From Thiobacillus thioparus DSM 505 (lineage in GTDB: Bacteria > Pseudomonadota > Gammaproteobacteria > Burkholderiales > Thiobacillaceae): a stretch of DNA of 64,000 nt. Both the position numbers and the translations under genes were made by a program. The notes under the pieces were generated by a model that had not been told where the DNA came from, did no database searches, and worked only from the letters and a program-made list of their open reading frames with translations. Numbering within the stretch: the first letter of the stretch is position 1; each line of letters opens with the position of its first letter. Positions 45,406 to 54,368 of this stretch are shown piece by piece. Location of the stretch: NCBI RefSeq assembly GCF_000373385.1, contig NZ_KB891326.1, forward strand, positions 85,309 to 149,308. Direction: 5' to 3'.

Positions 45406-46702
45406 GCCATTGTCTCCAGTCGGGGTTGTGCGGCTGCATCCGCGGTTGGGGGTCGACGATGCTCGTGGCGCGTAGCAGCGGGAACTGCTGGCTGACCATG
45501 CGCAGCGTCTGCACGGCCGGGCTGGCCAGCAGCAGCTTCATCATCGGGTGGCGCCAGGACAGGTAGTCGACCATGTCGTTCGCTTCGTAGGGCACATCCC
45601 CGATGCCGTCGCCGTTGCGGTCCCAGCCCACATAGTTGCTCCAGTAGTTGCCGGGCCAGATCTCGTCCCGGCTGGCCACGTACTTGATCTGGGTCCGGTT
45701 CAGGATGAAATCGTTGCCTTCCGCCTTGTTGTGATAGGAGCCCGCCCACAGATGCACGCCGACCGTGTTATCCATCACGAGGTTGTTACGAATGGTGTTG
45801 TACTCGGCATCGTAAATGAAAAATCCCCGGCCATTGCCGGCGACGATGTTCCCCTCGATCACTGAATCCTGAATGGTGCGCAGCATGATCCCGTGGTCGG
45901 AGTTGCCCCAGGCGCGGTTGTTTCGCACGATCTGGTTGCGTACTTCCATGAGTGCCAGCCCCCCCCGGTTGTGGTACGAGTCGTTGCCTTCCCACACGTT
46001 GTAGTAGGAGTTCATGTAATGCGATCCGTAGCGCACATCGTGAATGCGATTGTTTCGGAAGATTGCATGGTGGGACACATCCACGTAGATACCGTCGCGC
46101 ACGAAGCTGATCTGGTTTCCGACGATGCGCGCCCGTTGCGTGTTGTAGAGCTGGATGCCATTGCCACGCGAGGCGGATCGGTAGTCGCGCTTGCCGGTAA
46201 TCAGGTTGTTCTCGACATGTACGTCATTTGCCTTTTCAATCCACAGGCCGAAAAGATTGTAGGTCAGGTCACAGTTGTGCACGGTCGCACGATTCGCGCC
46301 CGGCCGGATGTAGATGCCGGCATTCTGCTCGACCAGGCTGTCGCCGGAATCGCGCACGATCAGTCCGTCGATGGTGACATCCTCGGCGGTGATGCGGATG
46401 GTGTCGCCCTTGAGGCCGCCGCTCAGCGTGGGCCGGTCGATTCCCTTCAGCGTCAGGGGCTTGTCGATCAGCAGGTTTTCCCGGTACAGGCCACGTTCCA
46501 CCCGAACTTCGTCTCCCGGGCGGGCCTGGTCGATGGCCGCGCCGATGGACTGGCCCGGGTGCACCGTCAGGATGTCGGCGAACGCCAGCCTTGCGACCGG
46601 CAGGCAAGCCAGCAGGCCAGCGAGGGCGAGCAGCACGGCCGGCCTGATTGGCCATGCGGCGTGCGCCCACCGTGCTGTCGTCCTGACGGCTAGTAAAACC
46701 AT
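45377..46702 (-). CDS. nosD: NosD periplasmic copper-site maturation protein
   Basis: A 441-residue periplasmic protein with a signal segment (about residues 12-35) and a right-handed parallel beta-helix made of carbohydrate-binding/CASH-type repeats, seen as recurring patterns such as VENNLITGKR, IVGNQISFVRDG, IFRNNRIHDV and IVRNNRAWGN. It partners NosF and NosY in CuZ assembly. The start at 46702 gives a normal signal and overlaps the nosR stop by 13 bases; the longer upstream frame lies entirely within nosR. Confidence 0.93.
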   Translation of the reverse strand: MVLLAVRTTARWAHAAWPIRPAVLLALAGLLACLPVARLAFADILTVHPGQSIGAAIDQARPGDEVRVERGLYRENLLIDKPLTLKGIDRPTLSGGLKGDTIRITAEDVTIDGLIVRDSGDSLVEQNAGIYIRPGANRATVHNCDLTYNLFGLWIEKANDVHVENNLITGKRDYRSASRGNGIQLYNTQRARIVGNQISFVRDGIYVDVSHHAIFRNNRIHDVRYGSHYMNSYYNVWEGNDSYHNRGGLALMEVRNQIVRNNRAWGNSDHGIMLRTIQDSVIEGNIVAGNGRGFFIYDAEYNTIRNNLVMDNTVGVHLWAGSYHNKAEGNDFILNRTQIKYVASRDEIWPGNYWSNYVGWDRNGDGIGDVPYEANDMVDYLSWRHPMMKLLLASPAVQTLRMVSQQFPLLRATSIVDPQPRMQPHNPDWRQWRGIFPSHPQ

Positions 46703-49332
46703 TGCAGCGCCGGCAGGCCTTGCAGGAAATCCAGTATCCCCGTGCCCTTCATGATCAGGAACAGCACGACGGCAATCAGCAGGTTCTTGAATGCCACGTA
46801 GGAGGCCATGTCGGCCCAGGAGGCTGGACGCAGGTTGCGCCCCCACCATGGGCCATCCTTGACGTAGGGCTTGCAGCGCATGCGCACCACCAGTTCGTAG
46901 GCACTCCAGCCCAGCCACCAGCCGAGCACGATGCCGGGGCCGATCTGGCCCGCTGCGCCGAGCACCCAGACCCAGGTCACCAGCACGGTCAGCGCGAACG
47001 TGGTCGCCTGCAGCAGGATAGGCTGTTGGAAGACCTTACGGCTCCAGGGGAACAGATGGTCGAAGAACTCCTGTCCGATGAAGGCGGGCAGGCTTTGCCG
47101 CACGGCGGTGGCTGGCGAGGCGGCAGCGGCAACAGGCACGATGGGGATGTAGTAGCCGTCCGCCCCGATGGCCGTCAGCGGCTCGCCGGCCTTGGTGCGG
47201 CGCTTGCGTTCCTGGGCCAGCGGCGGGCAGGCATGGGTGTCGTAATAGAGGACCTGGCAGTCGAGACACAGCAGGCATTCGCGCTGGTCGATGCGGCCGG
47301 CGTCGTCGATCGCCTGCGAGCCGCACCCGACCTGGCAGGCCGCACACGGGCCGCATTCCTTCTTGCGCTTAAGCCCCCACCAGCGGAAGGTCGAAGGCAC
47401 CGCAAGTGCCGCGCCGAGCGGGCACAGATACTTGCAGAATGGGCGTTCGAAGAAAGCCGACGCGACGATCAGGATGGTCCAGAAAGTCACGAAAGGCCAG
47501 GAGCGGTTCCACACCCCGACCAGGAAGGTGGTTTTGAACGGTTCGACTTCGGCGAGCTTTTCCGCCAATCCCATGGAATAGAAGGACACGGCGAGCAGGA
47601 TTGTAAAAATGCCGTACTTGATCCATTTCAGCCGATCATGCCAATTCTGCGGCAGCAGGTGGCGCTGGTAGCGCTTCAGTCCCAGCTTGCCGGCCACATG
47701 GTAGACCAGTTCCGCGAGCGACCCGTAGGGGCACATCCAGCCGCAGAACATCCCGCGCCCCCAGAAGAACGTGGTGACGATGATGAAGATCCAGAACAGG
47801 AAGACGAAGGGGTCGGAAAGGAACAGTTCCCAGCGCCACTCGAACAGGATGGCGTGAAACCAAGTCAGCACCTGGGTGATCGAGGGCACGGCCAGCAGGT
47901 AGAAGCCGACGAAGCCGATCGACGAGACCCACAGCAGGTAACGCGGGATTTCCTTCCAGCGCGTGTCCTTCATCGTCGAGCGCCGGACCAGCTTGTCGCG
48001 CAATGCATAGACGGTGCCCGCAGCGACGAGCCATAGCAGGAACAGCGCGACCTCGATCTTGCGCGACTTCCATACTTTTACCCAGGTCGCCTCCGGCTTG
48101 ACGATTTCCGGGCGCCCGCCTTCGAGGTAGCGGGCGGGCAGCCAGTATTCCCGGTCGAAGCTGGCGAAGGTCTTGGTGCCGGTCTGCCGGTCTATCTTGT
48201 TGGCGAGGTACACCAGGCTCCAGGGATAGGCCGCACTGAAGGTCGGCGAGCGGATGATGAAGATGGCCGACTCCCTATAGTGGGGCGCGCCGGCCGCCTC
48301 GATGCCATACAGGTTGAGATAATCGAGGTCGCGGAAGGTGAATGAATCAATATCCTGGGACACCAGCACCCGGTCATAGATGCCGCCGCGCACGAAGCCC
48401 GAGCCCTTGAAGGATCCCGTGCCGTCGGCGATCAGGAAGATCGCGTGTTCGCCCGGCTTGAGCTTGGACATGAGCGCGGCATAGCCATGCTCGCCCAGTA
48501 CGCTGCGCCCGATCGTCGGGGCGTTGAGGTAACCGAAATAGATGTCGATGTAGGGTTGTCCGCCGGATCCCTGGCCGATTTCATCTGCCTTGACCTTGAG
48601 TTCCTGGACGCTGCCTTCATTGAGCAGCGCTTGCCAGTCCAGCGTGCCCGGCACGTCCCTGAACTTCGCCTGGGGCCGGATCGTCGGCTTGACGATGCCC
48701 ACCTGCCGGGCGACTTCAAGACCGCTGCGCAGGATGACCTGGTTCTCCGCGATCACGGTCACGGTGGCACCGGAAATCGCGTCGACCCCGATCATGCCTT
48801 CGCCCGGCCGGGACGAGCCGACTTCGATTTTGGAGCCGACGAACTTGCCGAGGTACTGCTTGACGAACTTGGTGAGCTGCGACTCAGGAATGCCCACCAG
48901 CAGGATGGGCTCGGAGTGCTTCAGAACCCGGACACCGGTGATGATGCCTTTGGTATCCATACCGATCAGCGTCACCACGGGCTTGCCCGAGTAGGCGGGA
49001 ATATCCACGACGTCGGTGGACAGAAATACGTAGCCGATCAGCTTGCGGTCATTTTTCCTGTCGCTGTCGTCCGCATCGTGATGGTCCTCCTCGCCATGGC
49101 CGTCTTTCCGTCTCTGGTAGGCCTCGACATAGGCCGGTTTACCCATGCGGGGGGAAAAGCTGTCGGCGCCGGGCATCACGTCCTTGCAGGGTACGTACGC
49201 GCACAGATCGGGATCGGTGGAGAGTTGCACCGGCAGCGGCGCTTCATAGCTGCCGGCGGCGGCCAGTCCCGGGACGCAACACAAACAGAGTATCGTCAGG
49301 AAGCGGACGATAGGGCAGGCAAGATAATTCAT
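46690..49332 (-). CDS. nosR: NosR regulatory/electron-transfer flavo-iron-sulfur protein
   Basis: An 880-residue membrane protein required for N2O reduction. It has a signal peptide, a periplasmic FMN-binding domain (about residues 60-330; covalent-flavin region DAISGATVTV), five or so membrane helices with CGWMCP and CKYLCP motifs, and two C-terminal cysteine clusters CGPCAACQVGC and CLLCLDCQ. Two features are unusual: a charged, His/Asp-rich insert near residue 80 (HGEEDHHDADD) and about 130 residues with further membrane helices after the ferredoxin-like part, making it longer than the roughly 720-residue Pseudomonas NosR I recall. It follows nosZ by 143 bases; nosR more often precedes nosZ. 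Confidence 0.93.
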   Translation of the reverse strand: MNYLACPIVRFLTILCLCCVPGLAAAGSYEAPLPVQLSTDPDLCAYVPCKDVMPGADSFSPRMGKPAYVEAYQRRKDGHGEEDHHDADDSDRKNDRKLIGYVFLSTDVVDIPAYSGKPVVTLIGMDTKGIITGVRVLKHSEPILLVGIPESQLTKFVKQYLGKFVGSKIEVGSSRPGEGMIGVDAISGATVTVIAENQVILRSGLEVARQVGIVKPTIRPQAKFRDVPGTLDWQALLNEGSVQELKVKADEIGQGSGGQPYIDIYFGYLNAPTIGRSVLGEHGYAALMSKLKPGEHAIFLIADGTGSFKGSGFVRGGIYDRVLVSQDIDSFTFRDLDYLNLYGIEAAGAPHYRESAIFIIRSPTFSAAYPWSLVYLANKIDRQTGTKTFASFDREYWLPARYLEGGRPEIVKPEATWVKVWKSRKIEVALFLLWLVAAGTVYALRDKLVRRSTMKDTRWKEIPRYLLWVSSIGFVGFYLLAVPSITQVLTWFHAILFEWRWELFLSDPFVFLFWIFIIVTTFFWGRGMFCGWMCPYGSLAELVYHVAGKLGLKRYQRHLLPQNWHDRLKWIKYGIFTILLAVSFYSMGLAEKLAEVEPFKTTFLVGVWNRSWPFVTFWTILIVASAFFERPFCKYLCPLGAALAVPSTFRWWGLKRKKECGPCAACQVGCGSQAIDDAGRIDQRECLLCLDCQVLYYDTHACPPLAQERKRRTKAGEPLTAIGADGYYIPIVPVAAAASPATAVRQSLPAFIGQEFFDHLFPWSRKVFQQPILLQATTFALTVLVTWVWVLGAAGQIGPGIVLGWWLGWSAYELVVRMRCKPYVKDGPWWGRNLRPASWADMASYVAFKNLLIAVVLFLIMKGTGILDFLQGLPALQWFY

Positions 49333-49475
49333 GAAAAACACCGCAAATGTCGGAACCAGGATGCACGCGACGAATCCGCAGCATACCGCAGTCGCGTGTT
49401 TGTCCGCCGGCAAGCCGGCGGACTCGGAACCTGATCGTCCGTTCCGTCCCATCAGGAACGGAACAGCGCAACCGG

Positions 49476-51440
49476 TCAGGCTTCGACGAGCATGCGGCTG
49501 CGCATCTCCAGGTGCAGCGCATGGCAGAAATTGGTGCAGTAGCACCAATAGACGCCCGGCTTGTCGGCGACAAAGGTCACCGATTTGGTCTCCTGCGGGT
49601 TGACGATGAACTGGATGTTGTACTTCGGAATGGCGAAGCCGTGAGTCAGATCCTCGACCTTGTCGTGGTTGGTCAGGATGATCGTCACCTCGTCACCTTT
49701 CTTGACCTTGAATTCCCGCAGGCTGAAGGCCGGCGCCTGGCTGGTGAGCTTGATGGTCACCTTCTTGCCGTTGCGGAAGACGCCCGAGTCCTTGGGATCC
49801 TTCACCGCCAGCGGGAACTCGTCCATGTTGTACACCTGGCGCGTCTTGATGATGTCGCGGCGGACGATGATCGAGTCGTGCGGCTCCGAATACACCGAAT
49901 GGTCGGCCACCAGCTTCATCTTGTCGCCGCTGATGTCGATCAGCTGGGCCGTCTCGGCATGCAGTGGACCCACGGGCAGGAAGCGGTCCTTGGAGAACTT
50001 GTTGTCCGAAATGAAGTAGCGGCCATCCGATTCCTTGGTCTCGCCCATCGAGGTGAAGCCATGGCCGGGCTGGTAATGGACGTCGATGCGGTCAAGCACC
50101 ACCTTGGCCTGCTTGTCGCCCTTGAATGCCTTGATCGCCGCTTCCACGTTCCACTTCACGATCTGGCTGTCGAGGAACAGGGTGGTGTAGGCGTTTCCCT
50201 TATTGTCGAAGCCGGTGTGAAGCGGCCCAAGGCCGATCTCGGGTTCGCCGACCACTGCGTCGCGGGGATTGGCCAGGCCGCCATCGAACCACTTCAGTAC
50301 CAGGGCATGCTCGATGACCGAGGCGGTTGGCGAGAGTTTGCCCGAGCAGACGTAGTACTTGCCGTCGGGGCTGATGTTTACCCCATGGGGATTCTTCGGG
50401 ATCGGCACATAGCACGTCAGCGCGGTTTTTGGATCCTGGTTGGATTCCATCGTGCCATCCACCACGGGAACCTTGGAGCTGCCGATATAGCGCACCTTGC
50501 CCGCCTTCACAGCCTCTTCGATGCGGGCCACGTTGAAGAACAGGCAGGCATCCATCTCCTTGGCCATCATGTCTTCGTAATGGAGGCCTTTCTCCGTGTT
50601 GTACTGGTTGGTCGCCGCCAGCTTGCCGTCGTAGGAGGACGCCACCAGGTCACAGTTGCCGTCGATCAGCACCTGCCAGCGCATCTCCATGGAGTTGGAA
50701 TCGACGCAGCTGAAGATCGATTTGTACTTGCTGCTGTCGTCCAGATCCCGCCCGTCATTGGGTAGGGGTATCGCGAATTCGGCGCCGCAGAACACGCGGG
50801 TGGTGTGATTGACGCTGGAGTCGACCGGGTCACGCTTGTCGGGGAAGGTGCCATGAAAACCCTGGACATTCGGCAGTTCGATGATCTTGTCGCACTCCAT
50901 GGTGTCCATGCGGACGCGCGCCAGGCGACCATGGATCTTGTCGTTCACGAACATGTACTTGCCGTCGTAGACGCCGTCAGTGTAGGACTGGTGCAGGTGG
51001 TGGGTGTCGCCGGTGGTGTATCTGGGGGTGCCGTCCGCCTTGGTACCCAGGATCGCCTTGGATTCGTTGGTGACGCCCCAGCCAACCAGGGCATCCATGT
51101 TGAAGACCGGGATGCGCTTCAGTTCGCGGCCGGATGGAATGCCGTAGATGCGTACTTCGCCCGAATGGCCACCGCTGGAAAAAGAATAGTACTCATCGAG
51201 CTGGCCCGGCGGAACTTCGTATTTGCTGTAATCGACACTGCTGGCCTGGGCCGCGGGGGCACCCGCGCCGGCGCCTTTATCCGTCGCCGGCGCCGATTTC
51301 TTGTTGCATGCAGACAGGCCCAGCGAAAGCCCTGCGCCGGAAAGCCCGACCAGGGCGGCGGTGTTCATGAATTTTCGGCGGCCGAGATCGGGTTGGGTAT
51401 CGGATAGTTTGCTATCGTCCTGCGTATGGTCCTGTGTCAT
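49476..51440 (-). CDS. nosZ: Nitrous oxide reductase, clade I
   Basis: Reduces N2O to N2 in the periplasm using CuA and CuZ centres. The 654-residue precursor has a twin-arginine signal (GRRKFMNTAALVG, Arg21-Arg22), so it is of the Tat-exported clade I type. The first CuZ histidines lie in DTHHLHQSY and the CuA site is the C-terminal CTNFCHALHLEM (Cys635, Cys639, His643, Met646). The signal ends in a perfect lipobox LSAC (Cys45) followed by a Lys/Ala/Gly/Pro linker to about residue 68, which suggests a membrane-anchored lipoprotein, unlike the usual soluble NosZ. It is the first gene of the nos operon. Confidence 0.96.
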   Translation of the reverse strand: MTQDHTQDDSKLSDTQPDLGRRKFMNTAALVGLSGAGLSLGLSACNKKSAPATDKGAGAGAPAAQASSVDYSKYEVPPGQLDEYYSFSSGGHSGEVRIYGIPSGRELKRIPVFNMDALVGWGVTNESKAILGTKADGTPRYTTGDTHHLHQSYTDGVYDGKYMFVNDKIHGRLARVRMDTMECDKIIELPNVQGFHGTFPDKRDPVDSSVNHTTRVFCGAEFAIPLPNDGRDLDDSSKYKSIFSCVDSNSMEMRWQVLIDGNCDLVASSYDGKLAATNQYNTEKGLHYEDMMAKEMDACLFFNVARIEEAVKAGKVRYIGSSKVPVVDGTMESNQDPKTALTCYVPIPKNPHGVNISPDGKYYVCSGKLSPTASVIEHALVLKWFDGGLANPRDAVVGEPEIGLGPLHTGFDNKGNAYTTLFLDSQIVKWNVEAAIKAFKGDKQAKVVLDRIDVHYQPGHGFTSMGETKESDGRYFISDNKFSKDRFLPVGPLHAETAQLIDISGDKMKLVADHSVYSEPHDSIIVRRDIIKTRQVYNMDEFPLAVKDPKDSGVFRNGKKVTIKLTSQAPAFSLREFKVKKGDEVTIILTNHDKVEDLTHGFAIPKYNIQFIVNPQETKSVTFVADKPGVYWCYCTNFCHALHLEMRSRMLVEA

Positions 51441-51547
51441 GTCGTGGTGCTACCCATCTTGAAAATAATCGGCATTTCCATTCGGATTGGCGCTAGACAA
51501 TCCGGATCGTTCGAATCCGGCAGGCGGTCATCCCGACCACTTGCCGC

Positions 51548-51564
51548 TGCGACATAATGTCGCA
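51548..51564. promoter_or_regulatory. Palindrome resembling a RegA/PrrA/RoxR-type site
   Basis: TGCGACATAATGTCGCA is a perfect 8-1-8 inverted repeat about 110 bases before the nosZ ATG. Its GCGAC...GTCGC outline is like that described for redox response regulators of the RegA/PrrA/ActR/RoxR family. The regulator is not in this window, so the assignment is inference. Confidence 0.5.
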
Positions 51565-51612
51565 TTTGGAATCTAGCATATAAAGAAAATCCGATCTCTA
51601 GGTCTGCAAATA

Positions 51613-51626
51613 TTGATTTGAATCGC
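51613..51626. promoter_or_regulatory. FNR/DNR-like site
   Basis: TTGAT-TTGA-ATCGC matches the FNR palindrome TTGAT-N4-ATCAA at eight of ten positions (left half perfect, right half three of five). It lies between nosZ and narX and could serve either promoter. Confidence 0.45.
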
Positions 51627-51742
51627 GGTGTTGTCGGCATGCTGCGCCGACCAAAAGATGTATGGCGGAAGATTGTTAAGCCTATGTTTTCACAACAAAT
51701 CGGCAGATCGTTGCTAGCATGATCATGAATAAATGGTACTTT

Positions 51743-51754
51743 CGAGGTACCTCT
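51743..51754. promoter_or_regulatory. Overlapping NarL-type heptamers before narX
   Basis: TACCTCT (51748-51754) is a full match to the NarL heptamer TACYYMT, and CGAGGTA (51743-51749) matches the opposite orientation at six of seven. They overlap in the palindrome GAGGTACCTC, 36-46 bases before the narX start, and suggest autoregulation. Confidence 0.4.
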
Positions 51755-51789
51755 TTATTTTCGGACGCCGAACCGGCCCTAAGGCGGAT

Positions 51790-53712
51790 ATGAACGAGAA
51801 ACGTGGCTTCCTGCAGCATTCGCTGCTGCTGAAACTGGGTGGGGCGCTGGCGCTGATCGCCTGTTTCGCCATCCTCGGCATGGCCAGCTCGGGCATCATC
51901 GCCGAATCGGTGCAGGGCAGCGGCGAAGCGATCAACCTTGCAGGCAGCCTGCGCATGCAGACCTACAAGATGAGCAGCCTCGTACTATCGGACAGGCAGT
52001 CGACAGACGGGAATGCTGCCGCCCGGCTTGGCGATGCGATCGACACGTTCGAATCTACTCTGGCCGACCCCCGCATCAGGGAATTGATGCCACGGCAGGC
52101 CGAAACCGAACTCTCGCGCAGCTATGCGACCGTGCTGCAGGCCTGGCAGAAGATGAAACCGCGTTTCAGAGCAGAGTTGAATGGCAGCGCGTCTGCAATG
52201 GCAAACCAGGCTCCGCTGATCGCGGAGGTCAATGGGTTCGTCGACAAGATCGATCACCTGGTCAAGCAGATCGAACGCGATACCGAAGCGAAAATCCTGG
52301 TCCTGCGCATGGTGCTCGGGGCCGCCTTGCTGATGACACTGCTGGTCGGTTCACTCACGCTGTATCTGGCACGCAACGACCTGATCCTACCCCTGCGCGA
52401 CCTGTTGTCATTTGCAGCCAATGTCGGCCGGGGCAATCTCGCGGTGCGCACCGAACACACCGGCAGCGACGAACTCGGACGGCTGGGCCAGGCCTTCAAC
52501 CACATGGCCGAGGACCTTTCCAGGATGTATCAGAACCTGGAAGCGCGGGTGGAGGAAAAGACTGCCGAGCTCACCATCGCCAACCGCTCGCTGGAATTGC
52601 TCTATCACTCCATCGCCCGGCTCTACAACGGGCCGGTGGCAGCGAACACCTATGCCATCCTGCTGAACGATCTGGAGAATGTCCTCGGCGTCGGACACGG
52701 CCTAGCTTGTCTGGTGGAGGCCGGCGAGACCCGTGCGCGAGTGATCGCCAGTACGCTGCGCCCAGACGGCGGCGATCCCAATCAGTGCGGTCTGATGAGT
52801 TGCGCCGAATGTCTCGCCCACCGGACGCTGGCCGTCCATGCGCTGCAGGATGGCCGTCGCATGCTGACGTTGCCGCTCAAGGATACCGAACATCATTATG
52901 GGGTGCTGCAACTGGAGATGCCTCCGGGCAAGGAACTGGCGCAATGGCAGACCCAGCTGCTTGAGGCCTTATCGCGCCATATCGGCATCGCCATCGGCAC
53001 CGCGCGCCGTACCGAGCAGACTCGCCGGTTGTCGCTGCTGGAAGAGCGCGCCGCGCTGGCGCGCGAACTGCACGACTCGCTGGCGCAGTCGCTCGCCTAC
53101 ATGAAAATCCAGGTCAGCCGGTTGAAACCATTGTTGCCTGCTGCGGACCCGGCGTCACAGCCCGGCGCAGGCAACGAGGCCCATGAAGTTCTGGCCGAGT
53201 TGCGCGAAGGCCTCAACAGCGCCTACCGCCAGTTGCGCGAACTGCTCACCACTTTCCGCCTACGTATCGAAGGAGAAGGCCTGGGCGCCGCCTTGCAGGA
53301 CACCGTGAATGAATTCACCGCCCGTGGCGGCATTCCCATCAGGCTGGACGTGCATCTGACCGGCTGCACGCTCACGCCCAACGAGGAAATCCACGCCCTG
53401 CAGATCGTGCGCGAGGCGCTCTCCAATGTACTCAATCATGCCCGGGCGCAACAGGCGGAAATCAGCGTTCACTGCAACAGCGACGGGTCGGTGTCGGCGA
53501 TTGTGACCGACGACGGCATCGGTGTCCGTCAGGCAGCAGGGGCGCATCATTATGGAATGACGATCATGGAAGAGCGGGCCAGAAATCTGGGCGGCCAGTT
53601 GAGCGTCGAGAACCTTCCTGCCGCCGGCACCCGCGTCACCCTGCACTTCATGCCGGCCGCGCGGCGCGACATTCTTTCTCTTTCTACCGAACAATTGCCC
53701 CCATCCTTATGA
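51790..53712 (+). CDS. narX: Nitrate/nitrite sensor histidine kinase, NarX type
   Basis: A 640-residue inner-membrane sensor. In order: a first membrane helix (about 14-36), a periplasmic PilJ-like sensor with the nitrate P-box (INLAGSLRMQTYKM, residues 48-61), a second membrane helix near 175-195, HAMP, a central GAF-like region with several cysteines (CGLMSCAEC), and the HisKA_3/HATPase module with phospho-acceptor His428 in ARELHDSLAQ. The start at 51790 follows AAGG; an upstream in-frame ATG at 51733 would overlap the NarL-type heptamers and add 19 residues. The stop overlaps the narL start by four bases. Confidence 0.92.
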   Translation: MNEKRGFLQHSLLLKLGGALALIACFAILGMASSGIIAESVQGSGEAINLAGSLRMQTYKMSSLVLSDRQSTDGNAAARLGDAIDTFESTLADPRIRELMPRQAETELSRSYATVLQAWQKMKPRFRAELNGSASAMANQAPLIAEVNGFVDKIDHLVKQIERDTEAKILVLRMVLGAALLMTLLVGSLTLYLARNDLILPLRDLLSFAANVGRGNLAVRTEHTGSDELGRLGQAFNHMAEDLSRMYQNLEARVEEKTAELTIANRSLELLYHSIARLYNGPVAANTYAILLNDLENVLGVGHGLACLVEAGETRARVIASTLRPDGGDPNQCGLMSCAECLAHRTLAVHALQDGRRMLTLPLKDTEHHYGVLQLEMPPGKELAQWQTQLLEALSRHIGIAIGTARRTEQTRRLSLLEERAALARELHDSLAQSLAYMKIQVSRLKPLLPAADPASQPGAGNEAHEVLAELREGLNSAYRQLRELLTTFRLRIEGEGLGAALQDTVNEFTARGGIPIRLDVHLTGCTLTPNEEIHALQIVREALSNVLNHARAQQAEISVHCNSDGSVSAIVTDDGIGVRQAAGAHHYGMTIMEERARNLGGQLSVENLPAAGTRVTLHFMPAARRDILSLSTEQLPPSL

Positions 53713-54368
53713 ATCCATCCGATACCTACACCATCCTGGTCGTTGACGACCATCCCCTGTTCCGCAAGGGCGTGATCCAACTGATCCAGGCCACCCCCGA
53801 ATTTCGCTTTGTCGGCGAGGCCCCCAGCGGCAAGGAAGGCATCCAGCTGGCGCAGCGCCTGCATCCCGACATGATCCTGCTCGATCTCAACATGAAGGAT
53901 ATGAACGGCGTCGAGGTACTGAAGGCGATCAAGGACGAAGGCTCCGATTCCCGCGTCATCATGCTCACCGTGTCCGACCAGGCGGAGGATTTGATGGCAG
54001 CGCTGCAGGCCGGCGCCGACGGTTATCTGCTGAAGGACATGGAACCAGAGGATCTGATGCAGAAGCTGGTCGAGGCTGCGCACGGCAAGATCACCATCAG
54101 CGAGCGTCTGACACAGTTGCTGGTCGCCTCGCTGCGCGAGAAAAGCCGTCCGACCGGTCTTGCCGAAGCCGGCCTGACCGAACAGGAAAGCCGTATTCTC
54201 GATCACCTCGTCGGCGGCAAGAGCAACAAGCTGATCGCCCGCGACATGAATATCGCCGAAGGTACGGTGAAGGTCCACGTCAAGCACCTGCTGAAGAAGC
54301 TCAACCTGCGTTCGCGGGTGGAAGCGGCCGTATGGGCAGATCGCTGTCGCAGACAGGCCAAATCCTGA
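53709..54368 (+). CDS. narL: Nitrate/nitrite response regulator, NarL type
   Basis: A 219-residue response regulator: receiver domain with phospho-acceptor Asp59 (ILLDLN) and the acidic pair in VVDDHP, a linker, and a LuxR/NarL-type helix-turn-helix (about residues 155-212, with GKSNKLIARDMNIAEGTVKV). Phosphorylated NarL binds TACYYMT heptamers. Candidate sites lie before narX itself and before narK1. It overlaps narX by ATGA, so the two are translationally coupled. Confidence 0.94.
   Translation: MNPSDTYTILVVDDHPLFRKGVIQLIQATPEFRFVGEAPSGKEGIQLAQRLHPDMILLDLNMKDMNGVEVLKAIKDEGSDSRVIMLTVSDQAEDLMAALQAGADGYLLKDMEPEDLMQKLVEAAHGKITISERLTQLLVASLREKSRPTGLAEAGLTEQESRILDHLVGGKSNKLIARDMNIAEGTVKVHVKHLLKKLNLRSRVEAAVWADRCRRQAKS

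Larger units (their letters stand above)
51441..51789. promoter_or_regulatory. Divergent control region of nosZ and narX
   Basis: A 349-base region between nosZ (reverse) and narX (forward). It carries a perfect 8-1-8 palindrome (51548-51564), an FNR-like site (51613-51626) and NarL-type heptamers close to the narX start (51743-51754). It is AT-rich between 51570 and 51740, as expected for two promoters. No supported gene lies in it. Confidence 0.65.
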
